Source: Palsa-601 sp963801185 (GTDB taxonomy: Bacteria > Actinomycetota > Acidimicrobiia > Acidimicrobiales > Bog-793). Taken from it: a stretch of DNA of 64,000 nucleotides. The stretch is from positions 1,178,001-1,242,000 of the forward strand of contig CAWDDW010000003.1 of the NCBI GenBank assembly GCA_963801185.1, written 5' to 3'. Within the stretch, counting starts at the first letter, position 1. Each line of letters opens with the position of its first letter. The notes under the pieces are model-generated. The model saw nothing but the letters and a program-made list of their open reading frames with translations. It did no database searches and was not told the origin of the DNA. Positions 9,236-17,969 of this stretch are shown piece by piece. The position numbers and the translations under genes are program-made.

Positions 9236-9721
9236 TCAAGCCGCCGAGTCTGGGCCGTCCAACGACAACGTCATGAAGGTGCTGTTCGGGCTCGGCCTGT
9301 AGTCGCCGAACGGGCTGCACGGGTTGAATCCCGCGCTTGCATAGAGCGAGCGAGCCGGCGCAAAGGCCGGCATGGACCCGGTCTCGAGGCTGACTCGGTG
9401 AACTCCGCGCTGGCGGGCGACTCCGATCAGATGATCGAGGATCGCTCGGCCGATGCCGCGACCACGCAAACCCTGTGCGGTGTGCATCGACTTCAGCTCC
9501 GCATGGCGGTCATCCAGCTGCTTGAGCGCCCCGACCCCGAGGAGGTCGCCGTCGCGTCGGAAGCTGAAGAAGGTGACGGAAGGGTCGAGGAGGCCCTCGA
9601 CTTCTAGTGCATGGACGTCCTCGGGAGGGCTGTGCGAATTGGCGAAGGCTAGATGGCGCTCCAGCAGCTCGCGGACGTCCGGGGCTCGAGGATCGTCAAT
9701 CGAGATCTTGCCTTCGGGCAC
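9236..9721 (-). CDS. GNAT-family N-acetyltransferase
   Basis: A protein of about 161 residues with a full GNAT fold. The acetyl-CoA loop reads QGLRGRGIGRAILDHLIGVA (Q/RxxGxG/A), preceded by the ELKSMHT strand and followed by RVSLETGSM and ARSLYASAGF. It transfers an acetyl group to an amine that cannot be identified from sequence. The frame is open upstream to 10402, across the divergent flavin-enzyme gene. I therefore use the GTG at 9721, which gives a normal N-terminus (ISIDDPRAPDVRELL), although it lacks a clear ribosome site. Confidence 0.78.
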   Translation of the reverse strand: MPEGKISIDDPRAPDVRELLERHLAFANSHSPPEDVHALEVEGLLDPSVTFFSFRRDGDLLGVGALKQLDDRHAELKSMHTAQGLRGRGIGRAILDHLIGVARQRGVHRVSLETGSMPAFAPARSLYASAGFNPCSPFGDYRPSPNSTFMTLSLDGPDSAA

Positions 9722-9814
9722 GAAGGGAAAGTACCTGACGCCACTACCATCGCGGGAGGCCGGCGCGTCGCCGAGACAGACCCGGATGATGCTGGTCCGG
9801 AAACGAGGTTCGCA

Positions 9815-10222
9815 ATGAGTGTCTTCACACAGGCGGAGATCGAGTATCTGCAGAGCCAACGCCTGGCTCGACTGGCCACGACTGGACTCGATTGCCAGCC
9901 GCACGTGGTGCCCGTCTCGTTCCGGTACGACCCAGAGCACGATTCGATCGACATCGGGGGCCACGGCTTCGCGACGCGATGGAAGTTCCGCCAGGTGCAG
10001 CAGAACCCCAAGGTGGCTCTGGTCGTGGACGACCTCGCGTCGATCGATCCGTGGACGCCGCGGGCCGTCGAGGTACGGGGAGTTGCTTCGATCCTGGCAA
10101 CAGGCGGGAAGGAGATCATGCCCGGTTTCGACGACGACATGTTCCGCATAGCGCCTAGCCAGATCGTCAGCTGGGGCATCGACGAGACCGTGACATTCCA
10201 AGCGCGTCGGGTAGGCACTTAG
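9815..10222 (+). CDS. PPOX-class F420/FMN-dependent oxidoreductase
   Basis: A 135-residue split beta-barrel protein. The pattern MSVFTQAEIEYLQSQRLARL, then GLDCQPHVVPVSFRY, then ATRWKFRQVQQNPKVALVVD matches the small F420-binding members of the pyridoxamine-oxidase-like superfamily common in actinobacteria. These reduce diverse substrates with F420H2; the substrate is unknown. The ATG at 9815 has a GAGG about seven bases upstream. It is followed after 21 bases by an F420:NADP reductase-like gene on the same strand, consistent with a cofactor link. Confidence 0.85.
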   Translation: MSVFTQAEIEYLQSQRLARLATTGLDCQPHVVPVSFRYDPEHDSIDIGGHGFATRWKFRQVQQNPKVALVVDDLASIDPWTPRAVEVRGVASILATGGKEIMPGFDDDMFRIAPSQIVSWGIDETVTFQARRVGT

Positions 10223-10243
10223 AGCAGGAGAGGAGACCCACTC

Positions 10244-10852
10244 ATGACCACCATCGCCGTAATCGGCGCGGGCAACATCGGCGCGACGCTCGCTCGAAAG
10301 TGGGCTGCCGCCGGCCACGATGTCACCCTTGCCAGCCGAAGTCCGGACGCTCCGGCACTGCGCGAATTGGCCGCCAGCATCGGCGCCCGGACGGCTGGCC
10401 ACCTCGAGGCCGTGGCCGCTGCCGAGGTGGTGTTGGTCGCGCTCCCTGGTGACGCTGTCGCTTCGGTTTCCGGGGCGCTCGGCGCCGCACTGGACGGCAA
10501 GCTGGTCATCGACGCCACCAACAACCGCGGCTCCGAGGAGATGAACAACGTTGCCACCATCACCCGCAACGCTCCGGGGGCAATCGTTGCGCGGGCGTTC
10601 AATTCGGTCGGGTGGGAGAACTTCGCCGACCCGGTCTTCGACGGCACTCCGGCTGATCTGCTGTGGTGCGGACCGGATGCCGAGGAGGGCGTCCTCGTCG
10701 AGGCCCTGATAGGGGACGTGGGCCTTCGCCCTGTCAAGGTCGGTGGCCTCGACCAGCTCCCGCTCGTCGACATGGTCGCCCGATTGTGGTTTGCTCTGGC
10801 GCTCGGACAGGGTCGCGGGCGCAATCTGGCCTTCAAGGTCCTCAGCCGCTGA
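10244..10852 (+). CDS. NADPH-dependent F420 reductase-like protein
   Basis: A 202-residue Rossmann protein. The N-terminus MTTIAVIGAGNIGATLARKW carries the GxGxxG dinucleotide site, and LASRSPDA follows the second strand. ALPGDAVASV and IDATNNRGS resemble F420H2:NADP oxidoreductase and its NAD(P)-binding relatives. It would pass hydride between NADP and F420 or act on a related substrate. A GGAGAGGAG-type ribosome site precedes the ATG at 10244. It is probably co-transcribed with the F420/FMN enzyme upstream. Confidence 0.8.
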   Translation: MTTIAVIGAGNIGATLARKWAAAGHDVTLASRSPDAPALRELAASIGARTAGHLEAVAAAEVVLVALPGDAVASVSGALGAALDGKLVIDATNNRGSEEMNNVATITRNAPGAIVARAFNSVGWENFADPVFDGTPADLLWCGPDAEEGVLVEALIGDVGLRPVKVGGLDQLPLVDMVARLWFALALGQGRGRNLAFKVLSR

Positions 10853-10879
10853 GCCTCAGACCGAGCCGTGGAAGGCGAT

Positions 10880-11155
10880 TCAGCCGTGACTGACTCTCAC
10901 CTTGCCGCGGTGCAGTCGGACACCCTCTCGGCGCAGGCGCCTGGCGTGCTCGGCTTCGTGCCCGGGAACGAGGCGGCCCGTCGAAGTGACGACGCGCCAC
11001 CACGGCAGAGGTGCCTCCGTCCGAGCGAGGAACGTGCCCACCGCCCGAGCGGCGCCCGGAAAGCCGGCCTCCGCAGCCACCTCCCCGTAGGTGACGACCT
11101 CACCAGGAGCTAGGCGAGCGAGAACGTCGCAGACCGCCTCCTCGAACACTGTCAC
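10880..11155 (-). CDS. Alkyltransferase-like (ATL) DNA repair protein, Trp in place of catalytic Cys
   Basis: A 91-residue protein consisting only of the DNA-binding domain of O6-alkylguanine transferases: VTYGEVAAEAGFPGAARAVG is the helix-turn-helix and PWWRVV occupies the position of the active-site PCHRV. The cysteine is replaced by tryptophan, the hallmark of ATL proteins. ATLs bind O6-alkylguanine without removing the alkyl group and hand the lesion to nucleotide excision repair. The ATG at 11155 is in good context. The gene is divergent from the TIGR03086 gene. Confidence 0.88.
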   Translation of the reverse strand: MTVFEEAVCDVLARLAPGEVVTYGEVAAEAGFPGAARAVGTFLARTEAPLPWWRVVTSTGRLVPGHEAEHARRLRREGVRLHRGKVRVSHG

Positions 11156-11232
11156 TGATGCTCCTCTCGCCGCGTGCCGGTGCGCACGAGTCTCGTCGAC
11201 GGTTCGACTGATGACCGAATACAGTGCGTGGC

Positions 11233-11781
11233 ATGTCCGAGGTATCTGACCGGTATTCGGCTGTTGCCGCCGGCTTCACCTCGCGAGTCGCGAACCTGCA
11301 GCCCGACCGATGGTCGGCACAGTCGCCTTGCACGGACTGGCTGGCGCGCGACGTCGTAGCCCATGTCATCAACACTCACCACCGTGTCCTGTCAGCCCTA
11401 GGCGGATCAGAGCCGCCGGTCGTGGCTCCCGACGACGACCTCCCGGCGCAGTGGTCCACGGTATCCGAGCTGCTGCTCGAGACTCTGCGCGACGAGGCGA
11501 GAGCATCGCAGACGGTGAGCGGCATGTTCGGCGAGCAACCCTTCGAGTCTCTCGTGAGTCGCCTGCTCTGTACTGACACTCTGGTACACACATGGGACCT
11601 CGCCCGGGCGACGGGCCAGGCGGAAGGCCTCGATGAGGTGGCGGTCGCCAAGGCAATGGAGTTCCTCGCTCCCCTCGATGAGGCCATCCGAAGGCCAGGC
11701 GGATTCGCGCCGAAGATCGAGCCCGCACAGGACGCCGACGCGCAAACCAGGTTGTTGAACTTCTGCGGCCGGGCTGCCTGA
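11233..11781 (+). CDS. TIGR03086/maleylpyruvate isomerase-type DinB-like protein
   Basis: A protein of about 182 residues of the mycothiol-dependent maleylpyruvate isomerase N-terminal (DinB-like) superfamily. Signatures are WSAQSPCTDWLARDVVAHVI near residue 30 (first metal histidine) and CTDTLVHTWDLARATGQ near 115 (HxWDLA with the second histidine). It likely binds a divalent metal; several relatives use mycothiol. The frame extends to a GTG at 11224, but the ATG at 11233 is preferred. The next gene follows after 19 bases on the same strand. Confidence 0.82.
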   Translation: MSEVSDRYSAVAAGFTSRVANLQPDRWSAQSPCTDWLARDVVAHVINTHHRVLSALGGSEPPVVAPDDDLPAQWSTVSELLLETLRDEARASQTVSGMFGEQPFESLVSRLLCTDTLVHTWDLARATGQAEGLDEVAVAKAMEFLAPLDEAIRRPGGFAPKIEPAQDADAQTRLLNFCGRAA

Positions 11782-11800
11782 CAGAGGTACCTTGGTGTGA

Positions 11801-12457
11801 ATGAGTGAGAGTCTGTTCGGCAATGTGATCACTACCGAGCCCGAATTACGAGAGATCTACCGGACGCCCGGCTCTCTTGTCGTCCAGAAGGTACTCGGGC
11901 GGCTCGACCACCATGCCCGAACCTTCATCGAGGCCGCACCGTTCGTGCTCGTCGGCACGGCGTCGCCTGACGGGACTGCCGATGTGTCTCCCAAGGGAGG
12001 ACCGGCGGGCTTCGTAGTCGTGCTCGACGATCAGCGCCTCGTCATCCCGGACCTGGCCGGTAACAACCTGCTCGACTCGATCACCAACATCGTTCATGGC
12101 TCGGGGATCGGGCTTCTCTTCCTCGTGCCTGGCATCGACGAGACGCTGCGGGTGAACGGCCACGCGTGCATCACGACTGACCCGTCGGTACTCGATACCT
12201 GCGCCGTGAAGGACAAACGTCCGAAGGCTGGCATCGGTGTGACCGTGACCCAGCAGTACATGCACTGTGCGAAGGCATTCCGGCGAAGCGAGCTGTGGAG
12301 CCCGGCGACATGGCCCGACCGAGCGGCGATGCCTTCGCTCGGTTGCATCCTGCACGACCAGATCGCTCCGCTCACCGAGGTGCCAGCCGAGACGATCGAC
12401 CAGACACTCAAGAAGGGCTACGCCGAAGACCTCTGGGAGCCCGGCGGAACCCGTTGA
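11801..12457 (+). CDS. Pyridoxamine 5'-phosphate oxidase-family flavin protein
   Basis: A 218-residue split-barrel flavoprotein resembling the MSMEG_1061-like actinobacterial FMN family. Motifs include FIEAAPFVLVGTASPDGTAD, VSPKGGPAGFV, IPDLAGNNLLDSITNI and GIGLLFLVPGIDETLRVNG. It is expected to bind FMN or F420; the reaction is unknown. It is probably co-transcribed with the TIGR03086 gene 19 bases upstream. It ends close to, and convergent with, the signalling gene on the opposite strand. Confidence 0.85.
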   Translation: MSESLFGNVITTEPELREIYRTPGSLVVQKVLGRLDHHARTFIEAAPFVLVGTASPDGTADVSPKGGPAGFVVVLDDQRLVIPDLAGNNLLDSITNIVHGSGIGLLFLVPGIDETLRVNGHACITTDPSVLDTCAVKDKRPKAGIGVTVTQQYMHCAKAFRRSELWSPATWPDRAAMPSLGCILHDQIAPLTEVPAETIDQTLKKGYAEDLWEPGGTR

Positions 12458-12525
12458 CGGCCGGTGACGGGGCAGCCCGCGAGCCTCGTCGCCGGCCGGT
12501 CTCGAGCGACCGAGGCGTCCCGACC

Positions 12526-15342
12526 TCAGAAACGTCCATCGTCGAGGTACCCGACGCACTCGTCGAAAGTGCAGGGGCGCGCGAACAGGTAGCCCTGCGC
12601 GTACCGGCACCCGAGGTCACGCAGCATCGCGAGTTGCTCGGGAGTCTCGACGCCCTCGGCGACCACGCGGAGACCGAGCGAGTCGCCGATCGCGATCATT
12701 GCCGCCACGAGCGGGTCGTCATAGGAGTCAGAGCCGAGGTCGGCGACGAAGGACTGGTCGATCTTGAGCTCGTCGGCGGGGAATCGGTTCAGGTAAGCGA
12801 GCGAGGAGTATCCGGTGCCGAAGTCGTCGATCGAGAGGCGCGCCCCAACCGATCGCAGACGGCCGAGGGCCTCGGCGAAGTACCCGATGTCCGCCATGAG
12901 CACGGACTCGGTGATCTCGATGCAGAGCAGCTTTGGATCGATGCTCGTCGCCACGATGAGGCGCTCCAGCGCCTCGGTGAAGGAGCGAGATCGGAGCTGG
13001 ACGGCGGAGACGTTGACCGACAGAGTGCAGGTCGCCAACGGCGGGCCCATCCGGCTCCAGCGCGCCAATGCCGCACAAGCCTGTTCCAGCACCCATTCGC
13101 CGATCGGGACGATGAGGCCGCACTCCTCGGCAATTGGGACGAAGTCGGCAGGGCTGACTGTTCCGCGCTCCGGGTCGTGCCATCTCAGAAGTGCCTCGGC
13201 ACCGACGAAGCGCTCTTCGGCGATCGACCAAACCGGCTGGAAGACCAGCACGAACTCGTCGTTGTCGAGCGCCCTGCGCAGGCCTGCCTCGACGGAGGCA
13301 TGCAGCTCCGCCCCGGCGCGCAAGGTGTCGTCGAACACCTCGTAGCGTGCCCGGCCGCGGTCCTTGGCCCGGAACATCGCGAGGTCGGCGTCGCGCAGCA
13401 GCTTGTCGGCATTCTCACCGGCCTGACTAGTGGCGATGCCGATCGATGCCGTCACGTGCACCTCCTCGCCGTCGATCTCGAATGGGGCGTTGAAGGAGTC
13501 CAGGGTGTGATCGGCGATAGTGATCGCGTCCGTCGCCACTCGGAGCTTCTCGCATACGACGACGAACTCGTCACCGCTGAAACGGCCCACCGTGTCCCCG
13601 GCTCGGGAATGGCCCGCCAGGCGGTCGGCGACTGCCTTCAGCACCGCGTCACCCCGCTCGTGGCCCCGAGCGTCATTGAAGAGCTTGAAGCGGTCGAGGT
13701 CCACGAAGAGCACGGCAACGAGCGCATTGTCACGGGCAGAGCGCGATAACCCCTGTTGGATCCGATCGATCAGCAGGACGCGGTTGGGCAGCCCGGTGAG
13801 CGGATCGTGCAGGACCTCGTACTCGAGCCGGAGCTCCGCCGCCTTGCGCTCGCTGATGTCACGGGTGATGCCGTCCACGGCGATGACGTCACCGGTCGGG
13901 CTGAGAACGGGCATGACCTTCTGGCTGACCCAGAGTTTGGAGCCGTCCTTGCGCACGAACTCGAGGTCGTCGACTCTCTCGGCGTGACCGGACAGCACTC
14001 GCTCCAGCCAGAGGTCTCTGTCCTCGGGAGCGACCAGACAGTCGATCAGGTCGGGATCCGCGTATAGCTCGTCCGGCGTGTATCCGGTGATCGCGAGGGA
14101 CGCCGGGCTCACGAACTCGAAGTTGTAGGGCGGGACGAGCCGGTAGCGAAAGATGAGGTCCCGCGAATTCTCAGCGAGCAGGTGGAGCTGGCGCTCGACA
14201 CCCCGCACCTTCTCCTCGGTCTCGCGACGCTCGGTTATGTCCTGGATGACTCCGGTCAGCTCGACGGTTGTACCGCTCTCGTCGGCGACGACGTCTCCAG
14301 CCTCGAAGACCCAGCGCTGCGTCCCGTCGGGCCGCACGATCCGGTGCTCGAAGCTCGAAGCGGCCCTCACCGGCGATCGCCGAGTACACCGCCGCCCGCA
14401 CGCGCTCGAGATCATCGGGATGGACCCGCTCGTAGAAGTCTGCCGTAGTCAGGCCGGGTCGCTCGGTGAGTCCGAAGATCCGAAAGGTCTCGCTCGTGCA
14501 CGTCAACGGTGCGTTCGCGCCGACGCCGGAGGTCCACCCACCGAAGCGACCGACCCGCTGGGCTCGCTCGAGCAACGAGCGGCTCTCCTCTTGCTCACGC
14601 TCACGTCTCTTGCGCTCGGAGATGTCGTGGAGAATCGCGGACTCGCCGACGACCCTGCCACCGGAGGCGAACATCGGCGCCAGGCTCACCGAGACCTCCA
14701 TCGCCGTGCCGTCGCGCCGCTGGCGCGAGGTCTCGTGCTGGCTCAGACGCTCGCCCGCCATCGCCCGCGCGAACAAGTGCCTGAAGTCCTCGAGCGCCTG
14801 GTCCGTCATTATCTCGGCGTACGGCCGCCCGAGCATCTCGGCAGCGCTGTAGCCGTAGAGGCGCTCGGCGCCGGCGTTCCAGCTCACCACATTCCCATGC
14901 GGGTCGAGGCTGATGATGGCGTCTTCGGCGCTCTCGACGATCGAGGCGAGCTGGGCTTGAACCTGTTCCGATTGCTGCAGGTGGGAGATGTCTCGGGCGA
15001 TGCACGAGGCGCCGACGACGCGACCGTCGATGCGGATCGGGGATATCGTCACCGACACTCTGGCTTCGGAGCTGTCCTTCCGCGTCCGCGCAGTCTCGAG
15101 GTGGTCGACACGCTCGCCCACCTCGATCCGGGACATGATCATCGACAGCTGCTCACGCTGTGACTCCGGAACGATTATCTCAATGTTCTGACCGATCGCC
15201 TCGACGGCCGTCCAGCCGTACAAGCGCTCGGCTGCAGCGTTCCAGCTCGTGATCGTGCCGTCGAGCGTCTTCGAGAGGATCGCGTCGTCGCTCGAGTCGA
15301 CGATCGCCGCTAGCAGGAGGGCCGCCGAGAAGCCGATGGCAT
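12526..15342 (-). CDS. Multi-PAS GGDEF-EAL cyclic-di-GMP signalling protein (frameshifted)
   Basis: Several PAS domains are followed by GGDEF and EAL. The first frame (15223 downward) carries PAS segments such as AERLYGWTAVEAIGQNIEII. The second frame (14415-12526) carries two more PAS/PAC segments, then GGDEF with GRFSGDEFVVV (Ser for the first Gly) and EAL with GAEALLRWHDPE, EITESVL, IDDFGTGYSS and EGVETPEQ. Catalytic residues of both domains appear mostly present. One extra base at 14350-14356 (GAAGCTC for GAGCTC) breaks the frame; removing it gives FELEHRIVRPDGTQRW, a normal PAC sequence. The true N-terminus is uncertain: an ATG at 15342 would need another frameshift, and a TTG at 15223 lies inside the first PAS domain. 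Confidence 0.8.
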
Positions 15343-15490
15343 GCCGGCGAATTCAGCGAATCGATCAAGGGACATCTCGCGCCACCACAATCCGTTGTCC
15401 AGCGTCCCTCGCGGGGACAGCCTACGTCATGGGGCGCTTCGGCCCTGCTTGGTTGCGCTCGAAGACCCCGGGCGCAACCCGAGCGACCAC

Positions 15491-16648
15491 TCACAATGCG
15501 AGCGCCGCGTACCCGTTCATCGCACCGTTGCCGGCGCCGATCCACATGAAGACCACGAGATCGCCCTCCTTCACACGGCCGGCTCGACGGTCCTCGTCCA
15601 ACAGCACGAGGGTGCTGGCGGCCGAGGTGTTGCCGTAGTGATCGACGCTGATCGGCACCCGTTCAGGCGGCAGGCCGAGCATCTCGATCGCCTGACGCAC
15701 CACGACGCCGTTGGCCTGGTGCAGGTACCAGCGGGCCACGGAGGCGATGTCGAAATCGGCTCCGGTGAAAGGCTTGACGGTGGTGGGCCAGTCCTCCTGC
15801 AGCATCTGGAAGTCTCTTGCCATCAACGGGGGGAAGACCTCGGCGACCTTTACACCGTCCATCAGGAACACGTGATCGGCGAGGTTGCTGGCCGCCGTGT
15901 GGTGCAGGCATCCGCCACCCGGGTAGGTGACGAGCGCGATGTCGGGACTGGTCTCGTTACGCACCGAGAGCAAGCCCTTCGGTGGCTCGTTCGGGTCGTG
16001 CGGCGTCGAGCGCCAGACTGCGGCGCCCGCACCATCGGCGAACATGAGGGGTGCCAACCATCCGAGGCCGCTTTGGTGCTTGTAGTAGTAGTCGTGGACC
16101 TCGGGCCCGAAGTAGCCAGAGGGGCAATTGCTTGCGACCACCAGAGCCGTCGCAGGTGCCATCGAGACGAGCGACCAAGCGGCCGTCCGGAATCCGGACG
16201 ACAGCCCGGCACAGCCGAGGTTGTGGTGGACAAGGTCTACGTCGGGCCGCAACCCCAGCTCGGTGACGAGGAACCGGAAGTGGTCCTGGCAGGCGATGAG
16301 GTCCGGGGTGGTCGTCACGTGGACGAGGACGTCGACGTCGCCGGCGTCGAGCTCTGCGTCGACGAGGGCGGCATGCCCGGCTCGAAGCGCCAGATCACCG
16401 TCGTAGATGCCTCCGTCGGCCCGGCTCCTCTTGTGTCGCCCGCCGAATTCGTAATCGAGCCGCCGTTCGTGGATGCCGAGGTGTTTGACGACCCATTCCG
16501 GCTCGAGCGGCCTGCCGTCTGGGCGAACGGGTCGTAGGTACTCGAGGATCTCCTCGTTCGAGACTCGGTGTTCTGGCAAGTAGGAGCCCGCGCCTATGAG
16601 AGATACAGAGACTTCTGAGGCCAACCTTGGGATCGGAGGACTGGTCAT
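15491..16648 (-). CDS. 3-oxoacyl-ACP synthase III-like (KAS III/FabH superfamily)
   Basis: A 385-residue thiolase-fold condensing enzyme. The predicted triad is Cys in HHNLGCAGLSSG (about 146), His in YLHQANGVV and Asn in VDHYGNTSAAS. It therefore looks catalytically complete and should join an acyl-CoA to malonyl-ACP or a similar nucleophile. It is longer than housekeeping FabH (about 320-330 residues), so a role in specialised acyl metabolism is possible (inference). The ATG at 16648 has AGAAGG upstream. No acyl-carrier or other fatty-acid gene is adjacent. Confidence 0.85.
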   Translation of the reverse strand: MTSPPIPRLASEVSVSLIGAGSYLPEHRVSNEEILEYLRPVRPDGRPLEPEWVVKHLGIHERRLDYEFGGRHKRSRADGGIYDGDLALRAGHAALVDAELDAGDVDVLVHVTTTPDLIACQDHFRFLVTELGLRPDVDLVHHNLGCAGLSSGFRTAAWSLVSMAPATALVVASNCPSGYFGPEVHDYYYKHQSGLGWLAPLMFADGAGAAVWRSTPHDPNEPPKGLLSVRNETSPDIALVTYPGGGCLHHTAASNLADHVFLMDGVKVAEVFPPLMARDFQMLQEDWPTTVKPFTGADFDIASVARWYLHQANGVVVRQAIEMLGLPPERVPISVDHYGNTSAASTLVLLDEDRRAGRVKEGDLVVFMWIGAGNGAMNGYAALAL

Positions 16649-17238
16649 GACGCCACCTTCTTGTTGTCGAGGTCGGCACGTCCGCCGATCCCCGCTAACT
16701 CCAATATGGGACCCTCGAGGCGCTCTGAACAGGGGCGAAGGTCCCATCGCGTATGCCTTAGCACGCATCGGAGCCAAGTCGCGAGGTCCGGCTCACAATT
16801 CGAGCAGGTGATGGCGGCTCCTCATGATCGCGCCCATCGTGGTCTCGGGTGCCGACGCCGATCGAGGTCGGGTAACGCCCTCGGGCGAGGGCGATCGGCC
16901 CGGTCCGCGAGCCATCAGCACCTGCGTCGGCGTAGCCGACGTACTCGACTGCTCCCGTTCCTCGTCATGCTGTTCGGAGTGGCCGCTCTCGTGGCGTGGC
17001 AAGTCGGCGGGGCCGGGCGGGCGAGGAAGACCTCCGGTCATAGGCCATCGACTACCACGTCGACGACACAGCTGGTCACCTCCGGTTCCAAGAAGTCACG
17101 GCGCGAGGATACGGTCGGCGTGACCGAGCGCACGGAGACGTCTGGTTGCCGCTGCCGACCGCGCGGCCGCGTCTCGTTGCCGCGACCGAGCGCTACGCCC
17201 CGAACCGGTCCGATGCGGCGCAGTAGGGTACGGCCTCG
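16649..17238. other. Long gap with one weak membrane-anchored frame
   Basis: About 590 bases between divergent genes. A plus-strand frame opening at an ATG at 16811 contains a basic N-terminus, one hydrophobic helix (LLPFLVMLFGVAALVAWQVG) and a Ser/Thr linker, then degenerates into Arg-rich sequence overlapping the DUF5995 start. It could be the remains of a small membrane protein or a chance frame; I do not call it as a gene. The promoters of both flanking genes should lie here. Confidence 0.4.
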
Positions 17239-17946
17239 ATGGTCAACGGCTCGCTCCCTGTTGGACCAACGGCCACGTCGATCGACGACGTAATCGCACG
17301 GATGCGCCAGATCGACTCGGCGCTGCCAAGCGCGGACGGAGTTGCCTGCTTCAACCGCATGTACCTCGAGGTCACAGGGCAGGTGAAGGACCGCATGACA
17401 CAGGGGTTCTTCTCCGATCCAGCCTTCATGGAGCGCCTCGACGTGGTGTTCGCCAACATCTACTTCGGGGCCGTCGACGCCGCAGCCGCCAGCTCCGCCG
17501 CCGTGCCTGCTGCCTGGCAACCCTTGTTCGAGGCACGCTCCAACACCGCGATCTACCCGATCCAGTTCGCGCTGGCCGGCATGAACGCGCACATCAACCA
17601 CGACCTGCCCATCGCCATGGTGCAGACATGCACCGATCTGGGCACAGCTCCGGACGAGGGAACGCACCACGACGACTATCAGAAGGTCGACGCGCTTCTC
17701 GACGCCGCCGAGCAGTCGGTCCGGCAGTCGTTCGAGTCAAGCGGTGTTCTTCAAGTCGACCGCCGTGCCCAGGCCGTCCTCGACCTTGTTGCGAACTGGA
17801 GCATCAACTCAGCAAGGGACGTGGCCTGGGACACGTCTGTGGCCTTGTGGAGGTGTCGGAGTGTCGCCACCGTCGAGGACCTCGTCATGGATGGGCTCGC
17901 CCGCACGGTCGCGATGGCAAGCCGCTGCTTGCTCGTAGCCCCGTGA
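17239..17946 (+). CDS. DUF5995-family protein
   Basis: A 235-residue protein. The sequence TSIDDVIARMRQIDSALP, then VACFNRMYLEVTGQVKDR, then FALAGMNAHINHDLPIAMVQ matches the uncharacterised actinobacterial DUF5995 family. It is probably all-helical, and the conserved NAHINHDL segment suggests a metal or catalytic centre (inference). There is no signal peptide. The start at 17239 is an ATG with no strong ribosome site. It converges with the DUF2961 gene, 23 bases separating the stops. Confidence 0.75.
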   Translation: MVNGSLPVGPTATSIDDVIARMRQIDSALPSADGVACFNRMYLEVTGQVKDRMTQGFFSDPAFMERLDVVFANIYFGAVDAAAASSAAVPAAWQPLFEARSNTAIYPIQFALAGMNAHINHDLPIAMVQTCTDLGTAPDEGTHHDDYQKVDALLDAAEQSVRQSFESSGVLQVDRRAQAVLDLVANWSINSARDVAWDTSVALWRCRSVATVEDLVMDGLARTVAMASRCLLVAP

Positions 17947-17969
17947 GCCCCGTAGGGCCGGTGAGGCAC

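Noticed and set aside
14346..14359. A 7-base tandem duplication as the cause of the PAS-gene frameshift
   Set aside because: The repeat is visible, but a single extra base in GAGCTC gives the typical PAC sequence FELEHRIVRPDG and matches the other sites.
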